The translations under genes and the position numbers were made by a program. A stretch of 55,547 bases of DNA from JBAZOO01 sp041648735 (GTDB lineage Bacteria; Verrucomicrobiota; Lentisphaeria; Oligosphaerales; CAITYL01): contig JBAZOO010000025.1 of NCBI GenBank assembly GCA_041648735.1, positions 1-55,547 of the forward strand, written 5' to 3'. The notes under the pieces are model-generated. The model searched no databases. It was not told the DNA's origin and was given only the letters and a program-made list of their open reading frames with translations. Positions 30,886 through 41,400 of the stretch are shown here, piece after piece. Within the stretch, counting starts at the first letter, position 1; each line of letters starts with the position of its first letter.

Positions 30886-31413
30886 ATGGGCGGCCTGGGT
30901 AACGTCCAGTTCAAGGAAGACTACTTCGCATCCAAGGCGGCCGAGTACGCGGAGCAGTGGGGCACGCCCCCCGGCGATGCGCACGAGGATCTGGACCGCG
31001 AACTGAAGGGGTACGAGCCCCGACTGGCGCTGAAGTACCACACGCCGACCCGCCGCTTCTGGGTCTGCACGGAACTGCTCGGGTACAGCGGGCTCTACTT
31101 CCCGGCGTTGAACGTGGGGTACTGCCCGGACCACAGCGAGGTCATGGCGAAGGTCCGGGAGAACGTCGAGAAGGTGCGGCGGCGCGAGGCGGCACGCGAG
31201 CACCAGAAGCAGGTGGAGGCAATGAGGGAGCGGGACGCCCGGCTGCCGTCCGAGATGGGCGAAGCCGCGATGCCCGACTTCCCGAGGGTACTACACGCAC
31301 TCCACAAGCACGATGACGCTTGGGCGCGGCGGCAGAAGGCCGAGGAGATCGCGAAGGACATGAGGCGGGTGTTTCACCGTCCGACCGTGGACGGCGTGAC
31401 CATCGAAACGTGA
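30886..31413 (+). CDS. Hypothetical structural-region protein
   Basis: 175 residues. The N-terminal 80 contain VCTELLGYSGLYFPALNVGYC, strand-rich with paired Cys; from residue 90 a long charged helix (MAKVRENVEKVRRREAAREHQKQVEAMRERD) continues to the end, suggesting an oligomeric coiled coil. AAGGGAGG precedes the ATG. Lies between capsid and adaptor; a minor virion role is possible. Confidence 0.55.
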   Translation: MGGLGNVQFKEDYFASKAAEYAEQWGTPPGDAHEDLDRELKGYEPRLALKYHTPTRRFWVCTELLGYSGLYFPALNVGYCPDHSEVMAKVRENVEKVRRREAAREHQKQVEAMRERDARLPSEMGEAAMPDFPRVLHALHKHDDAWARRQKAEEIAKDMRRVFHRPTVDGVTIET

Positions 31414-31420
31414 GGCGGCG

Positions 31421-32158
31421 ATGACGCTGACCGAAGCCCTCGCCCAGACGCGCAGATTCGCGGGTCTGACGCCCGTGGACATGGCAACCTCGGACCTGTC
31501 GTACTTCCTCGCGCAGGCCGAGTTGGAGATCGCGAGGGAGCTTGTGGAAGTGAACCCGGACATGGCGGCGGATCGGGACATTGTAACGATCCCCGGCAGC
31601 AGCGGGCCGGATCACTTGTTTGAGACGAGCCCGGCGAACCTGCCCAACCTCGGCTCGGGTAGGTGCGTCTACAAGATCCGCGAGATGTTCTGGCTCGGGT
31701 CCACAACTAGCGGCATCCGCTCCCGAATATCCATGACGAGCGATCCAGTCGAGTTGTCGGGAGCGACGGTGCCGGTTGCCAAGACGCCGCACACGGCAAG
31801 TTCGGTGCGGATCCTGTTCGACGGGTCGAAGCTGCGGATCTACCCCCCGCAGTCAGGGGGCATCACGCTCGAGATCGGGTACACACGCGTTCCGACGGCG
31901 GCCACGGGTACGACGGCGCCGGGCAACACGATTCTCAAGGACTTCCCGGCCGGCACGTCGGCACATCTAGCTGACGCGCTGGTCTGCATGACGGCGGCTT
32001 CGGCGGCGCTCGGGGCGTGGGGCCGAAACAACGGGTGGCAGGAGGGGCGTGTAGCGGAAATGCGCGACTCGCTCGTGCTGCCGCTCGGCCTCCTCCAGCG
32101 GGCCGAGTCGTCGGTCAACGTGGGCTCGCGGTGGGTCCTCGACTACCGGGTGGTGTAG
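31421..32158 (+). CDS. Head-tail adaptor (connector) protein
   Basis: 245 residues. MTLTEALAQTRRFAGL...SYFLAQAELEIARELVEVNPD and the later DALVCMTAASAALGAWGRNNGW helix bracket a strand-rich centre (VRILFDGSKLRIYPPQSGGITLEIGYTRVP), the arrangement of podoviral gp4/gp6-type adaptor proteins that ring the portal after packaging. Gene order portal-scaffold-capsid-adaptor-hub supports this. Confidence 0.65.
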   Translation: MTLTEALAQTRRFAGLTPVDMATSDLSYFLAQAELEIARELVEVNPDMAADRDIVTIPGSSGPDHLFETSPANLPNLGSGRCVYKIREMFWLGSTTSGIRSRISMTSDPVELSGATVPVAKTPHTASSVRILFDGSKLRIYPPQSGGITLEIGYTRVPTAATGTTAPGNTILKDFPAGTSAHLADALVCMTAASAALGAWGRNNGWQEGRVAEMRDSLVLPLGLLQRAESSVNVGSRWVLDYRVV

Positions 32159-32162
32159 AGGC

Positions 32163-34001
32163 ATGGCGCGGTCGCGACAGCCTGGACAGGAGAGCAACGA
32201 GCGGGTCGTGGAGATCGGCGCGCCGTTCTCCGGCATGACGGACGTGCTGGAGCCGAACCAGCCGCAGACCGTGTATGCCGCGAACGTCACGTGCCGGCAC
32301 GGCTACTTCGATGCGATTCCGAAGGCTGTCCCGATCCCCCGCACGAACCAGGCCGGAAACTACATCCCGTGCGAACTTGGGTTCTGGTCCGAGGCCGAGG
32401 CCGGAAAGCGCCTGACGGTCTGGCTCGGAAAGGCGAAGTCGCCATCCCCGTCTGCCGGCCACGTCATTCTGAATGTCGTCGTTTCGGGCAAGCGGACAGA
32501 GACGGATCTGACCGAGGTGTACGGCGAGGGGGTGCCCGACACGGCGCACTACTCGTTCGCGGAATACCGGCGGGAGGTGTTCTTTTGCGGGGGCCATTGG
32601 GTCTACCGGCTGAACCGTGACACGCTGGCCGTGGACGTGTTGACGCTTGCGCAGAACCCCGATCCGCACTCGGTGGACATCCCGTACCTGGCTGGACGGC
32701 TGTGCGCGAGCCGGGTCGAGGTCCATCTCGACGGGCTGTGGTTCGTGATTCCGCGCCGGGTGACGATGCCGACGACGCTCACGCTGGCCGTGACGGACCC
32801 GAACATCGCTGATCCAAGCAAGATTGTGGCGGGCGGCTGGGACATGCATCCGTCCGACGTGTACTGCACGGACCCGCAGGAGCCCGCCGCAATCCAGGGG
32901 GGCAGCAAGGGGTCGTACTGGAACATGAGCATGTTCGGCGATGGCTCGCCCGTCGCGACGCTCATGTCCTGGGACCACAAGCTGGTCGTCTGGACGAAAG
33001 AGTCTGTGTACGTCGTGTCCGGTTCCGGCGCCGAGGACATGGTGGCCGATTGCGAGCAAAAGGGGGCCGGGTGCGTTGCTCCGGCTTCGGTTGCCCTTGT
33101 GCGCGACACGCTGTTCTGGCAGGGCCGAGGCGGGGTGTACTACTGGCCCAAGGGCGGCCAGATTCAGATGGTGCCCGGGACCTCGTGGCTGTGGGGCACC
33201 GGGCGCCCCGCAATCCAGGGTTTGATCGCCATCGCGGATCGAACCTCGACGTGGAGCAAGCCATGGACCCCCGTAGCCTACGGGCAGGGCGCGAACTACG
33301 CGGACACGCACTACGTCCTGACCGGAAACCCGGGGCTGCTTTGCATCGAGGCCGCGACGCTCGCTGCTTCCGTCATCGAGCGGGGCACGTTGGAGAACCC
33401 CTACTCGGCGGTGTACACGGACACGAGTGCGGACGGCGCCACGTTTCGGCTCGTCGTCGTGGATGGGGAATACGGGGCCAAAACGATCACGCCCGGCACG
33501 TCGAACAACAACCGCGCGGTCGGCGGCGCGCACCAGCCGACGCTTCTGTTCCGGGTGCCGTTCGTTCCGACGCAACCGCTCGCAGCGAAGCAGATTGCGG
33601 CGCGCGTGTCGTCCACGAACTGCCAGGGGACCTACAAGGTCATCGCGCTGGACGACGCGGTGCGGCTCGGCTCGTTCGGAGCCGCTTCGCCGCCCGTAAA
33701 GGACGACGAGTACACGGGCGGGACGTTCGACGCGCCACCCGGCGGCAACGAGGAGTGCGGGATTTACGGGCAGGGTGCCGAGGCCGATCCTCACGCGACA
33801 CCGCCGGTATTGCCGTGGGGCACGCTGTACGGCGGCGACCCCAACCAGCAGAACTATCCCCGGTGGGCGCCGACCGGGCCGCTGTCGTTTCGGGCGTTCG
33901 TCAACGCGATCGGCTCGGACTTCCTCGTATGGGTGAAGTTTTCGGGCAGCCGTTCGTTCTCGGTGGAGCGACTGGCGCTAGTGGTGGAGGAAACGACGTG
34001 A
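32163..34001 (+). CDS. Tail hub / nozzle protein (beta-propeller-like)
   Basis: 612 residues, almost all beta strand with repeated W/Y-G-D turns. VVWTKESVYVVSGSGAEDM... then GCVAPASVALVRDTLFWQGRGGVYYWPKGG is the recurring blade pattern of podoviral tail tubular/nozzle and stabilisation proteins ('G..sp.Svv.v.g.lfwl...GVY'). It should plug the tail below the adaptor. Its stop overlaps the next gene's GTG (GTGA). Confidence 0.7.
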   Translation: MARSRQPGQESNERVVEIGAPFSGMTDVLEPNQPQTVYAANVTCRHGYFDAIPKAVPIPRTNQAGNYIPCELGFWSEAEAGKRLTVWLGKAKSPSPSAGHVILNVVVSGKRTETDLTEVYGEGVPDTAHYSFAEYRREVFFCGGHWVYRLNRDTLAVDVLTLAQNPDPHSVDIPYLAGRLCASRVEVHLDGLWFVIPRRVTMPTTLTLAVTDPNIADPSKIVAGGWDMHPSDVYCTDPQEPAAIQGGSKGSYWNMSMFGDGSPVATLMSWDHKLVVWTKESVYVVSGSGAEDMVADCEQKGAGCVAPASVALVRDTLFWQGRGGVYYWPKGGQIQMVPGTSWLWGTGRPAIQGLIAIADRTSTWSKPWTPVAYGQGANYADTHYVLTGNPGLLCIEAATLAASVIERGTLENPYSAVYTDTSADGATFRLVVVDGEYGAKTITPGTSNNNRAVGGAHQPTLLFRVPFVPTQPLAAKQIAARVSSTNCQGTYKVIALDDAVRLGSFGAASPPVKDDEYTGGTFDAPPGGNEECGIYGQGAEADPHATPPVLPWGTLYGGDPNQQNYPRWAPTGPLSFRAFVNAIGSDFLVWVKFSGSRSFSVERLALVVEETT

Positions 34002-34675
34002 ACCCGTCCACCATCAACGCTCCCCGGGTGCGAATCGTGCCATCGCCCGGCCCGAACGTAGACGCGGGAGTTGTGCGCAACGCCCGTGCCACGCTCACGA
34101 CCATGGACCTGCGGGTGGTGGTCGCTGACGACGTGCGCGCGCTGCGACAGGCGTGCGCTAACCCGCGCGTGCCTGTCGTGAAGCTGCGAGGGGGCGTCGA
34201 GTACCTTCTGCGGTCCGATCTGGCGGTCAGGCACGGGATCGTCATCCAGGGTGTGCCCGGCGCGACCATCAAGCCGTACTCGGCCGACTACGCGCCCGAG
34301 ATCGTGGTCGATGCGGCGTCCAGCGCGGATGTGGAACTGCGGGACCTGTGGACGTACTGCCCGGTGCTGGCGGTGACCCCCATCGAACTGCGGGGCGCGC
34401 GGCTGCTCGGGGACTACGGAACGGCACACGCCTCGGCGCTGGTGGACATCTACGGCGCGGCGGCGGGATCGGGGCTGATCGGCTGCCGGTCTAGCGCCGG
34501 GTTCGCTGGGGTAGGAATGCAGATCGACGCGGCCGCCGGCGGTTCGCGGGTGATCGGGTGCGACTTCGCTTCGTGCGCGACGCCCTACAGGCTCGCGACA
34601 GCCGGAGGGCATCACTACGGAACGCTGACTGGCACGGTGTCGGACGTGAACCACGGCGCGGTGACGCTGTACTAG
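33998..34675 (+). CDS. Tail-spike-like beta-helix protein
   Basis: 225 residues from a GTG at 33998. VVVADDVRALRQACANPRVPVVKLRGGVEYLLRSDLAV followed by GIVIQGVPGATIKP, then successive short turns (VELRDLWTYCP, IELRGARLLGD, GLIGCRSS, RVIGCDF) are the stacked rungs of a right-handed pectate-lyase-like beta helix. Short for a full tailspike and without visible catalytic signature; possibly a fibre or appendage domain. Confidence 0.6.
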   Translation: MNPSTINAPRVRIVPSPGPNVDAGVVRNARATLTTMDLRVVVADDVRALRQACANPRVPVVKLRGGVEYLLRSDLAVRHGIVIQGVPGATIKPYSADYAPEIVVDAASSADVELRDLWTYCPVLAVTPIELRGARLLGDYGTAHASALVDIYGAAAGSGLIGCRSSAGFAGVGMQIDAAAGGSRVIGCDFASCATPYRLATAGGHHYGTLTGTVSDVNHGAVTLY

Positions 34676-34688
34676 GGAGGGCTTGACC

Positions 34689-35174
34689 ATGGCCGCTGAT
34701 TTCGATTGGGACGAGGTTGCAACAGGCGCCGTGGTAGAGGCCGAGGACGTGAACCAGGGCAAGAACGTCACGGACAAGCTGAACAGCAAGGAGCTGGACC
34801 GCGAGAACATCCTGACGGACCACACTTACTTTTCCGTCACCAAGCGGTTCTACTTCCAGGCTGCATTCCCGGCTGACTGGGACGATAGGTTCATCGTTCT
34901 TCCCGACATCGATGCGAAATACATCGGTTGCGGGTGGTGCAGCAACGCTTATGCAAACACGAACTTGAAGGTTACAATTATGGGAGTTGCCGACGCGATG
35001 GATGCCAACCTCGCCGACGCCTACTCCTATCTCCCCGGCACTCCCACGGCATTGAACGGCCACGCGGTTCGTGTCACGTGGAGGGACCTGACGGGAGCCA
35101 AGTTCGGCGCAGACAAGTACCTTGAGGCCGAAGTGTACTTCGCGGCCCCGATCGTGAAGGAGCCCGGGACGTAG
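34689..35174 (+). CDS. Putative minor virion protein
   Basis: 161 residues, MAADFDWDEVATGAVVEAEDVNQGKNVTDKLNSKELDRENI... then strand-rich (FYFQAAFPADW, FIVLPDIDAKYIGCGW, KVTIMGVADAM, YLEAEVYFAAPI). The N-terminus looks like a fibre-attachment segment and the C-terminus like a small jelly-roll. Sits after the beta-helix protein; codon use here is slightly less GC-rich than neighbours. Confidence 0.5.
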   Translation: MAADFDWDEVATGAVVEAEDVNQGKNVTDKLNSKELDRENILTDHTYFSVTKRFYFQAAFPADWDDRFIVLPDIDAKYIGCGWCSNAYANTNLKVTIMGVADAMDANLADAYSYLPGTPTALNGHAVRVTWRDLTGAKFGADKYLEAEVYFAAPIVKEPGT

Positions 35175-35186
35175 AGGAGGTTCGCG

Positions 35187-36668
35187 ATGGCCGCTCCGCT
35201 GTACGCAGACAAGAAGGTGCCGACGCCGCAGAACCCTGGTCCGCACTTCCAGGGCGCCGCTGCCGCGCCGGGATCCACGTTCGCGGTGTCGCCGAAGCCG
35301 CAGCCGAAGCCCGCGGCGCCGGGTGGCATCAACGCCTTCCCGTCCGGGGCCGATCGTCCCGACTTTCGTTCCGTCATGCAGGCGAGTAGCGCGCCGAAGC
35401 CCGCGAGTCCGGGTAACGGCGGGGCTTCGCAGCAGGGCGCGGCACCAAAGATGCCCCCGGAGATCGCGCAGGGGGCGCCCGCGTCGGGTGCCGTCGCGCA
35501 GCCGGCGCCGAAGCCGCAGGGGTTGTCGCAGCCGTTCGGGAGCTTCGGGGCCAAGGCAGCGATGCAGGGGGCGCCAATCAACACGGGCGCGTTGCGGCAG
35601 CCGTTCGGCATGGTCGCGAAGCCGATGTACCAGCAGACACCGCCCCCGCCCCCGCCCCCGCCGCAGGACGCGCAGGCCACCGGCGGAACCCCAGATCACC
35701 CGATGGTCATACTGGACCCGAACAGCCAGGCGTACGAGGATGCGAAGGAATCGGCGACCGCCCCGAAGCCGTTTGTTCCGCTGGACCCCGAAGCCGAAAC
35801 AGCGACGGACGCCTACATCAAGCAACTCGAGGAGAAGGCGCAGGAGATAAACACGCTGTCTGGCGCGCCGACTGAAGAAGCGCTCAAGGCGCGACAAGAA
35901 CTCATGGAGTTTAAATCCAAGATCGCCGAGGATGCCTTCAACGCGAACCTGGAAAACGCGCGCAACAGCGAAGACCGCTACGTCACGCCCGACACGATCT
36001 CCACGACCCCCGAGAAGCTGACGGGCGAGTCCCCGCAGTTCATCGACGAGAAGGCGATTGAGAAGGGGTACAACGACCTCGCTACCAACATCGCGGAGCG
36101 GGAGGCGGCGGTCAACGCAACCTACGACAAGACGCAGTTCCAGGCCAAGCAGGATGCCATGCGCCGGAACGCCGGCATGGGGCGGTCGTCGTCGGGCATT
36201 GGGGAGGCGTCGTTGCAGGGGCTCGACGCCGAGATGGCGACCGCGCGCGCCAAGGAGATTTCCCAGGTCCACAAGGAGGCGTTCGACCAGGAGCGACAGC
36301 GGCTCAACGACCTCGCGGCACTTGCGGACCAGTCCAACGACCGCACGGTTCAGTCGCAGATCGCCTTCGAGCAGGCGTGGACCAACCGGCTGGAGCTCGC
36401 CATGAACCAGAGCGAGGCCGAGTACGCGAAGGTGCAGGCGACCAAGACCAACTTCCAGAACACCCTCACCGGCCTGCTCGGGCAGTTGTACGACGAGGGC
36501 AAGGTAGACGATGACGGCGAGGCCGCGCTGGCGCTCGCGTACCAGCAGTTCGCAGCGGCGGCCAACGCTCAGCCCCCGCTCACGCCCGACCAGCTTGACC
36601 AGATGGCGGACACGATCATCGCTGATTTCGCTGCGACCATCGAGCCCGAGTCGCAGTTGTACGACTAG
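35187..36668 (+). CDS. Internal virion (ejection) protein 1
   Basis: 493 residues: residues 1-190 are Pro/Ala/Gln-rich and disordered (including eight consecutive Pro), residues 200-420 long charged helices (YIKQLEEKAQEINTL; KEAFDQERQRLNDLAALADQ), then an acidic tail. Three consecutive giant helical genes follow the tail genes in the place where podoviruses encode ejection proteins. Confidence 0.6.
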   Translation: MAAPLYADKKVPTPQNPGPHFQGAAAAPGSTFAVSPKPQPKPAAPGGINAFPSGADRPDFRSVMQASSAPKPASPGNGGASQQGAAPKMPPEIAQGAPASGAVAQPAPKPQGLSQPFGSFGAKAAMQGAPINTGALRQPFGMVAKPMYQQTPPPPPPPPQDAQATGGTPDHPMVILDPNSQAYEDAKESATAPKPFVPLDPEAETATDAYIKQLEEKAQEINTLSGAPTEEALKARQELMEFKSKIAEDAFNANLENARNSEDRYVTPDTISTTPEKLTGESPQFIDEKAIEKGYNDLATNIAEREAAVNATYDKTQFQAKQDAMRRNAGMGRSSSGIGEASLQGLDAEMATARAKEISQVHKEAFDQERQRLNDLAALADQSNDRTVQSQIAFEQAWTNRLELAMNQSEAEYAKVQATKTNFQNTLTGLLGQLYDEGKVDDDGEAALALAYQQFAAAANAQPPLTPDQLDQMADTIIADFAATIEPESQLYD

Positions 36669-36680
36669 GAGGGGCGCGCC

Positions 36681-38447
36681 ATGGCAATCCAGGTTCCGCA
36701 GCGGATCGTGCCGGCGTCCTTTCACAAGCCGGACGAGCCTTCCTGGGGCACGCTGTTCAAGCAGGCGTCGGCAGAGGCGCTCGGCAAGACGGCCATCGGC
36801 CTGCCCGCGAACCTCATCGGGCAGGGCATCGACTACGCCATCGGGGAGGCGCGGAACAGGAAGAAGGCGAAGCGCGATCTCGACCAGAAGATCGCGGAGG
36901 CCCTCCTCGGCGGTCCCGGTGCCGGAAAGGGGGACGGACCCGGCACGGGGATCACGGGCCACAACATTCTTGTGGATGAAGTGAACGCGAAGGCGGCGCT
37001 GGGGGAGCGTAAGGGCACGCTCGGTGCGCCGGGCACGGATAGTGCCGCCCCTGCCCCTGCCATCGGTCCGACCATCGCACCCAAGGCCGCCGAAGAAGCG
37101 GTAAAGGTGTCGCCGCCCGCTAGTCTGCCGGGTGGCGCGAACCGCATCGGGCTCCCTGTAGCGGGCCAGCCAACCGTGCGCGTTCGCCGGGCCGAGCCGC
37201 CTGCCGCCGCGGACGCTGTGTTCGGGGAGGGTGTGCTGGACCGTGCCATTGGCAAACTGCCGACCATGCCAGGCGCCGGCGCGGCGTCCAAGCCTGCTGC
37301 ATCTCCCGCCCCCGGCCCGACGCTTCCCGAGGCGCCCCCGGGCATGACCATGACCCGGCTCCGGCTGGCGACCCGTGAACCTGCCCTCGGCGCCATGATC
37401 GGCAAGGAGCAGGAGTACATCGACAAGACTCGCTCCACTCTGCCCGCACTGACCGAGGCGACAAAGGCTTCCGCCCGTGGCGCTCAGGGGGCGGCGAACT
37501 CCGTGGAGGACTACCGCATCGGCGCTGATCGTTCGGAGCGGGATCTCGCCGCGCTTGTCAAGGAGCATGGCCCGTTCAAGCCCATCAGCCTCCGCGAGGC
37601 ACTAAACCCGGATTTGTCGTTTGCTCAGACCGTGGAGACGCTCGGCCGGCTCATGGACGAGGCCGAGGCGCAGCCGGGGTGGACGAAGGCGAAGGCGCTG
37701 GCGCTCGCTTCGCGGAAGGCGCGCGAGGCCGCGGAGCCGTGGGCGAGGATGGCGAAGGAGTTGTCCGTCGCCGCGAACCAGACAGACGAAACGGTCATGC
37801 GGGCGCAGCGGAACGCGATCGAGGCGCGGGACCGATTGTGGAACATGGCCGCTACGTTCGAGCGGGAGATGGAGGGGAAGCGGGGCGGCGGAACGGGCGG
37901 CATCAAGGACGACACGATTATCCGGCTCAACGAGGCGAACGAGGCTGCGCTGGTGCAGAACCAGCGGGACATCGACACCGCCAAGGTCGCTGCGTTCAAC
38001 AAAGCGAAAGAGGAATTGGGTAAGGACGCGACCGGGGCCGATGTGAAGGTCCGCGCCGAACGGATCCTTGCCGACGACTCGACCTACAAGGCGCTGGAAC
38101 TGGCGCGCGTCGGTATGCTCGACCAGCGCAGCGACCTCAACTCCACGTTCCAAAAGAAGCGGGGCATCAACCTTTCCTACGTCCCCGACAAGGGCCGGGA
38201 TGCCCGCGACCGTGACGTTGCCAAGGCCGAAGCCAAAACCAAGGCCGACACCGAGAAGCAGCGACAGGCGCGGATCAAACAGATCGACACCGAGATCAAG
38301 TGGCGGACGAACGCGCAGATGACGCGCGAGAGCCGTCCCGGCGGCGTGAGCGTCAAGGTCAAGGCGTACAACTACGACCAGTTGCAGAGGGAGATCGATG
38401 CGCTGAAGGGGGAGCAGGCCGCGCTCCGCAAAGGTGACGGCAAGTAG
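36681..38447 (+). CDS. Internal virion (ejection) protein 2
   Basis: 588 residues. A short N-terminal region containing AEALGKTAIGLPANLIGQGIDYAIGE (Gly-rich helix) and Ala/Pro linkers lead into about 350 residues of charged helix (for example EQEYIDKTRSTLPALTEATKA; DRDVAKAEAKTKADTEKQRQARIKQIDTEIKW). Expected to form part of the trans-envelope conduit on infection. No lysozyme or protease motif visible. Confidence 0.6.
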   Translation: MAIQVPQRIVPASFHKPDEPSWGTLFKQASAEALGKTAIGLPANLIGQGIDYAIGEARNRKKAKRDLDQKIAEALLGGPGAGKGDGPGTGITGHNILVDEVNAKAALGERKGTLGAPGTDSAAPAPAIGPTIAPKAAEEAVKVSPPASLPGGANRIGLPVAGQPTVRVRRAEPPAAADAVFGEGVLDRAIGKLPTMPGAGAASKPAASPAPGPTLPEAPPGMTMTRLRLATREPALGAMIGKEQEYIDKTRSTLPALTEATKASARGAQGAANSVEDYRIGADRSERDLAALVKEHGPFKPISLREALNPDLSFAQTVETLGRLMDEAEAQPGWTKAKALALASRKAREAAEPWARMAKELSVAANQTDETVMRAQRNAIEARDRLWNMAATFEREMEGKRGGGTGGIKDDTIIRLNEANEAALVQNQRDIDTAKVAAFNKAKEELGKDATGADVKVRAERILADDSTYKALELARVGMLDQRSDLNSTFQKKRGINLSYVPDKGRDARDRDVAKAEAKTKADTEKQRQARIKQIDTEIKWRTNAQMTRESRPGGVSVKVKAYNYDQLQREIDALKGEQAALRKGDGK

Positions 38448-38449
38448 CG

Positions 38450-41400
38450 ATGGGCGACATTCTCGACCAGTTGGCGAAGGAACACGACGCCGCGCGCGCT
38501 GGCAAGTCTGCGGGCGTTGGCGTCCCGGCCAGCGGCGACGTGCTCGACCGGCTCGCCGCAGAGCATGACGCTCAGAGGGGTGCGCCGCTTGCGACCGCGA
38601 CAGTACCAACCCCGGAGTTGCCCCCAGCTTCCGCGCCAACGCCGAGCAAGCCTGGTGCGCTCGGTCGCATGGCCGCCAACGTGGCGTCTGTCGTGCCTAG
38701 ACTCCGCGACACACCCCGCGCCGACGTGCATTCGGCCATCGGTGCCCCGTCCGGCGTCAGCAGCCTGACCCTGACGCCGGTGGACCGAAGCGCGGAGATG
38801 TTCCCGCCCGAAGCCGGTCCGTCAGCCCCAGGTCGCCCGATGGTCCGCAAGCCGAGCGGCATCGAGCGCAGTTTTGCGACGCGCGCCGAACTGTCTGGTA
38901 GCATCAGACCATCGCTGCCGGCCACGCCGTCTGCCGAGGAGTTCGACCGCACAGGTTGGCGCATGGCCCGCGATGCGGACCGCGGGAGGAACCCTAGCCC
39001 TATTCCGGGTGTTGACATTGCGTTTCGGTCAATGGAAGACCGGATGCAGGAAAGGCCCAAGGGCACTCTTGGCGAGGCAATAGGCAACTCGGCCGTCACC
39101 ATCGGCCACGCGCTGCCGGCGTTCGTGGAGTTTCTGGGCAACACTGGAAAGGCCGCGCTCGCGTCGCCCTACGACCTCTGGAATCGGGGCGCGAAGGCCA
39201 TTGGGCTAGCGCCCGGGTACGGTGCCGACGCCGCCAGCGAAGCGGTGCGGGAAGGCGGGGCCGCGGTCAAGGGCTTCGTGGAGTCCGTGCCCGCCGCCAT
39301 CGGCGCGACCATGGGCAACATCGGCAACCCCCGCGCCGCCCTGTCTGACCCTGTGCGGACGACGATGGATGCCGCAGGTGCCGCCGCTCCCGTGATGATG
39401 GGCCTGGGAGCTGCTAGCGCCGCAGGGGCACCATCCGCGCTCGGGGAGGGCGCCGGCGCGTTGGCCCGCGTCGGGGAGATCGCTGGACGCGCCACGTCGG
39501 GCGCAATGCAGGGCATGGGTGGGCAGCGGCTTGGGTCGCGGCTCGTCAGTGAAGCCGGCGGCCACTTGAACAGGGCCGGTGTAGCGGCGGCGGCCGCGGA
39601 CTCGCTGCCGGGCGCAATCGCCGCCGGGGGAGCGGAGTTTGCGAAGGGCATAGGGAAGGGCGCCGCCGGGCTCGCGCTCGACCAAGCAATCGGCGGGCAC
39701 CGCAATCTCATCAACGCGCCGCAGTGGGGCATCGGCCTCGTCGGCAAGGGACTGAAACTGTCCCCGACGCTGCGGAAGGGCCTTGTGTCTCCGGTCGAAC
39801 GCGAGGCCGAAGGGTTGCGGGCGCTGCTTGAGGCCGACCCGCGCAACCCCGTTCGGCTGGCAACCGCGCGACAGGAGGCTGAGTCACTCCGGGGCCAGTA
39901 CGTCGAGCCGGTGCTGGGTCGCATGTCGAAGGTGCCGCGCGAGTCGATGGAAATGCCGCCGGCCGAACCGCTGTACGGGTGGGAGAAGCGAATCGGTCCC
40001 GAATTGCCCGAAATGCGGGATTTGCCCGGCGGCGGGGTGCGGGTCGCTAACCGGGAGAACATGCCGCCCCGAATGCGGTTCCGCTCCGATGAGGGCGCGC
40101 AGAACCGCGTCGTAGACCTCGGCCGCGTCTATTCCGCGCTGGACGCACCGGCTGGCGGATTCGTTCGGGTGCTGGACAAGGACGGGATGGTCGCGTGGGA
40201 GCGCGAACTCGGTCCCGGCGGCCAGATCCCCCGCGAAGCCCGACGCGAGATGTTCCGCGCCGCTCGCGCCAACCCAGGCTCGCGCATCGAAACCGAGGTC
40301 GTTCCCCGCGGCGGACGTGATGCGCCTTCGCGACTGCCCACGGAGCAGCGGGATGTGTCCGCTGTCGTCGCCGGGCAGTTGGGTTCCATGCAGGCGACCA
40401 TCGCGATGGAGGCGTTGCGGACCCTGCCAGCAGATGTAGGTGAACTCGCGGCCGAGCAGTTGTTCAAGCGGCTACCGCATTCCAAGCAGTTCGCCAAGCA
40501 GTACGGGCTTCCCGAGCGCACTGACTTCCCGCAGGGCGTTACATCGGCGCTTGACCGCACGCTCGCGCAGAAGGCCGGCGACGTGGAGCACATGAACACG
40601 GCCGAGAACGTGCTGGAAACGCAGCGCGCGCAGGCCGACGAAATGGTCAACAACGTCGCCGTCCTGCGAACCGCGGACCGCTGGCTGACCGAGATGTCGG
40701 CGCGCGCCCGTGCCCCGCGTCAGGCCGGCATTCCGTACCGCACCGTTAGCTTCAAGGACATGCCGACCGAGGCGCGCGCGCTGGTGCGCCACTACCTTGG
40801 CACGAACCACGGTAATCTGACGCAGGCGACAGCCTCCCGCGCGCAGGTTCCGGCCGCGACTGCTGATGTGGTCGAAGCTATGTTGGCGACGCAGAAGCGC
40901 GGCTGGCAGCGGTGGAGCCCCGGCCCGGTCGGGCGCGGACTCGACAAGGCGCACGGGGCCTACGTCACCGCGCAGTTGATGGTGCTGCCTACGTCCGCGC
41001 TGAACAACACCCTATCGAACTTGACGCAGGCGTTGCCAGCGGTACTGGCAGAGGGGCTGACCGACTACGCCGGGAACCTCGTGCGCGCGACGGTGGATTA
41101 CGCGACCGGACCCAGGGGCTTGCCCGACATGCGCGCACGCCTGGACTTCGGCCACGGCCGGGCACTAACTCGCGGCGAGCTCGTCCGCGCGCTCGGTGGC
41201 GAAACCGCCTACGGCATCGAGAGCAGGGGGTTGCAGCCCGGTGGCAGGATCGGGCAGGCGGTCGAGTGGAACAAGCAGCAGTACGGGCAGGGTGCGCTGT
41301 CAGACATGGCCTCGAAGGAGGCGATGGTCCGCTCGTACCTCAACAAGCACCCCGAGGCCACCATCGAGCAGGGGATCGACTTCGCAGAGCGGTATCTGCT

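Noticed and set aside
34491..37568. 1025-residue minus-strand ORF opposite the beta-helix, minor virion and ejection genes
   Set aside because: Shadow of well-supported plus-strand virion genes; Arg/Leu/Gly/Val composition typical of antisense frames in high-GC DNA, no domain, no ribosome site.
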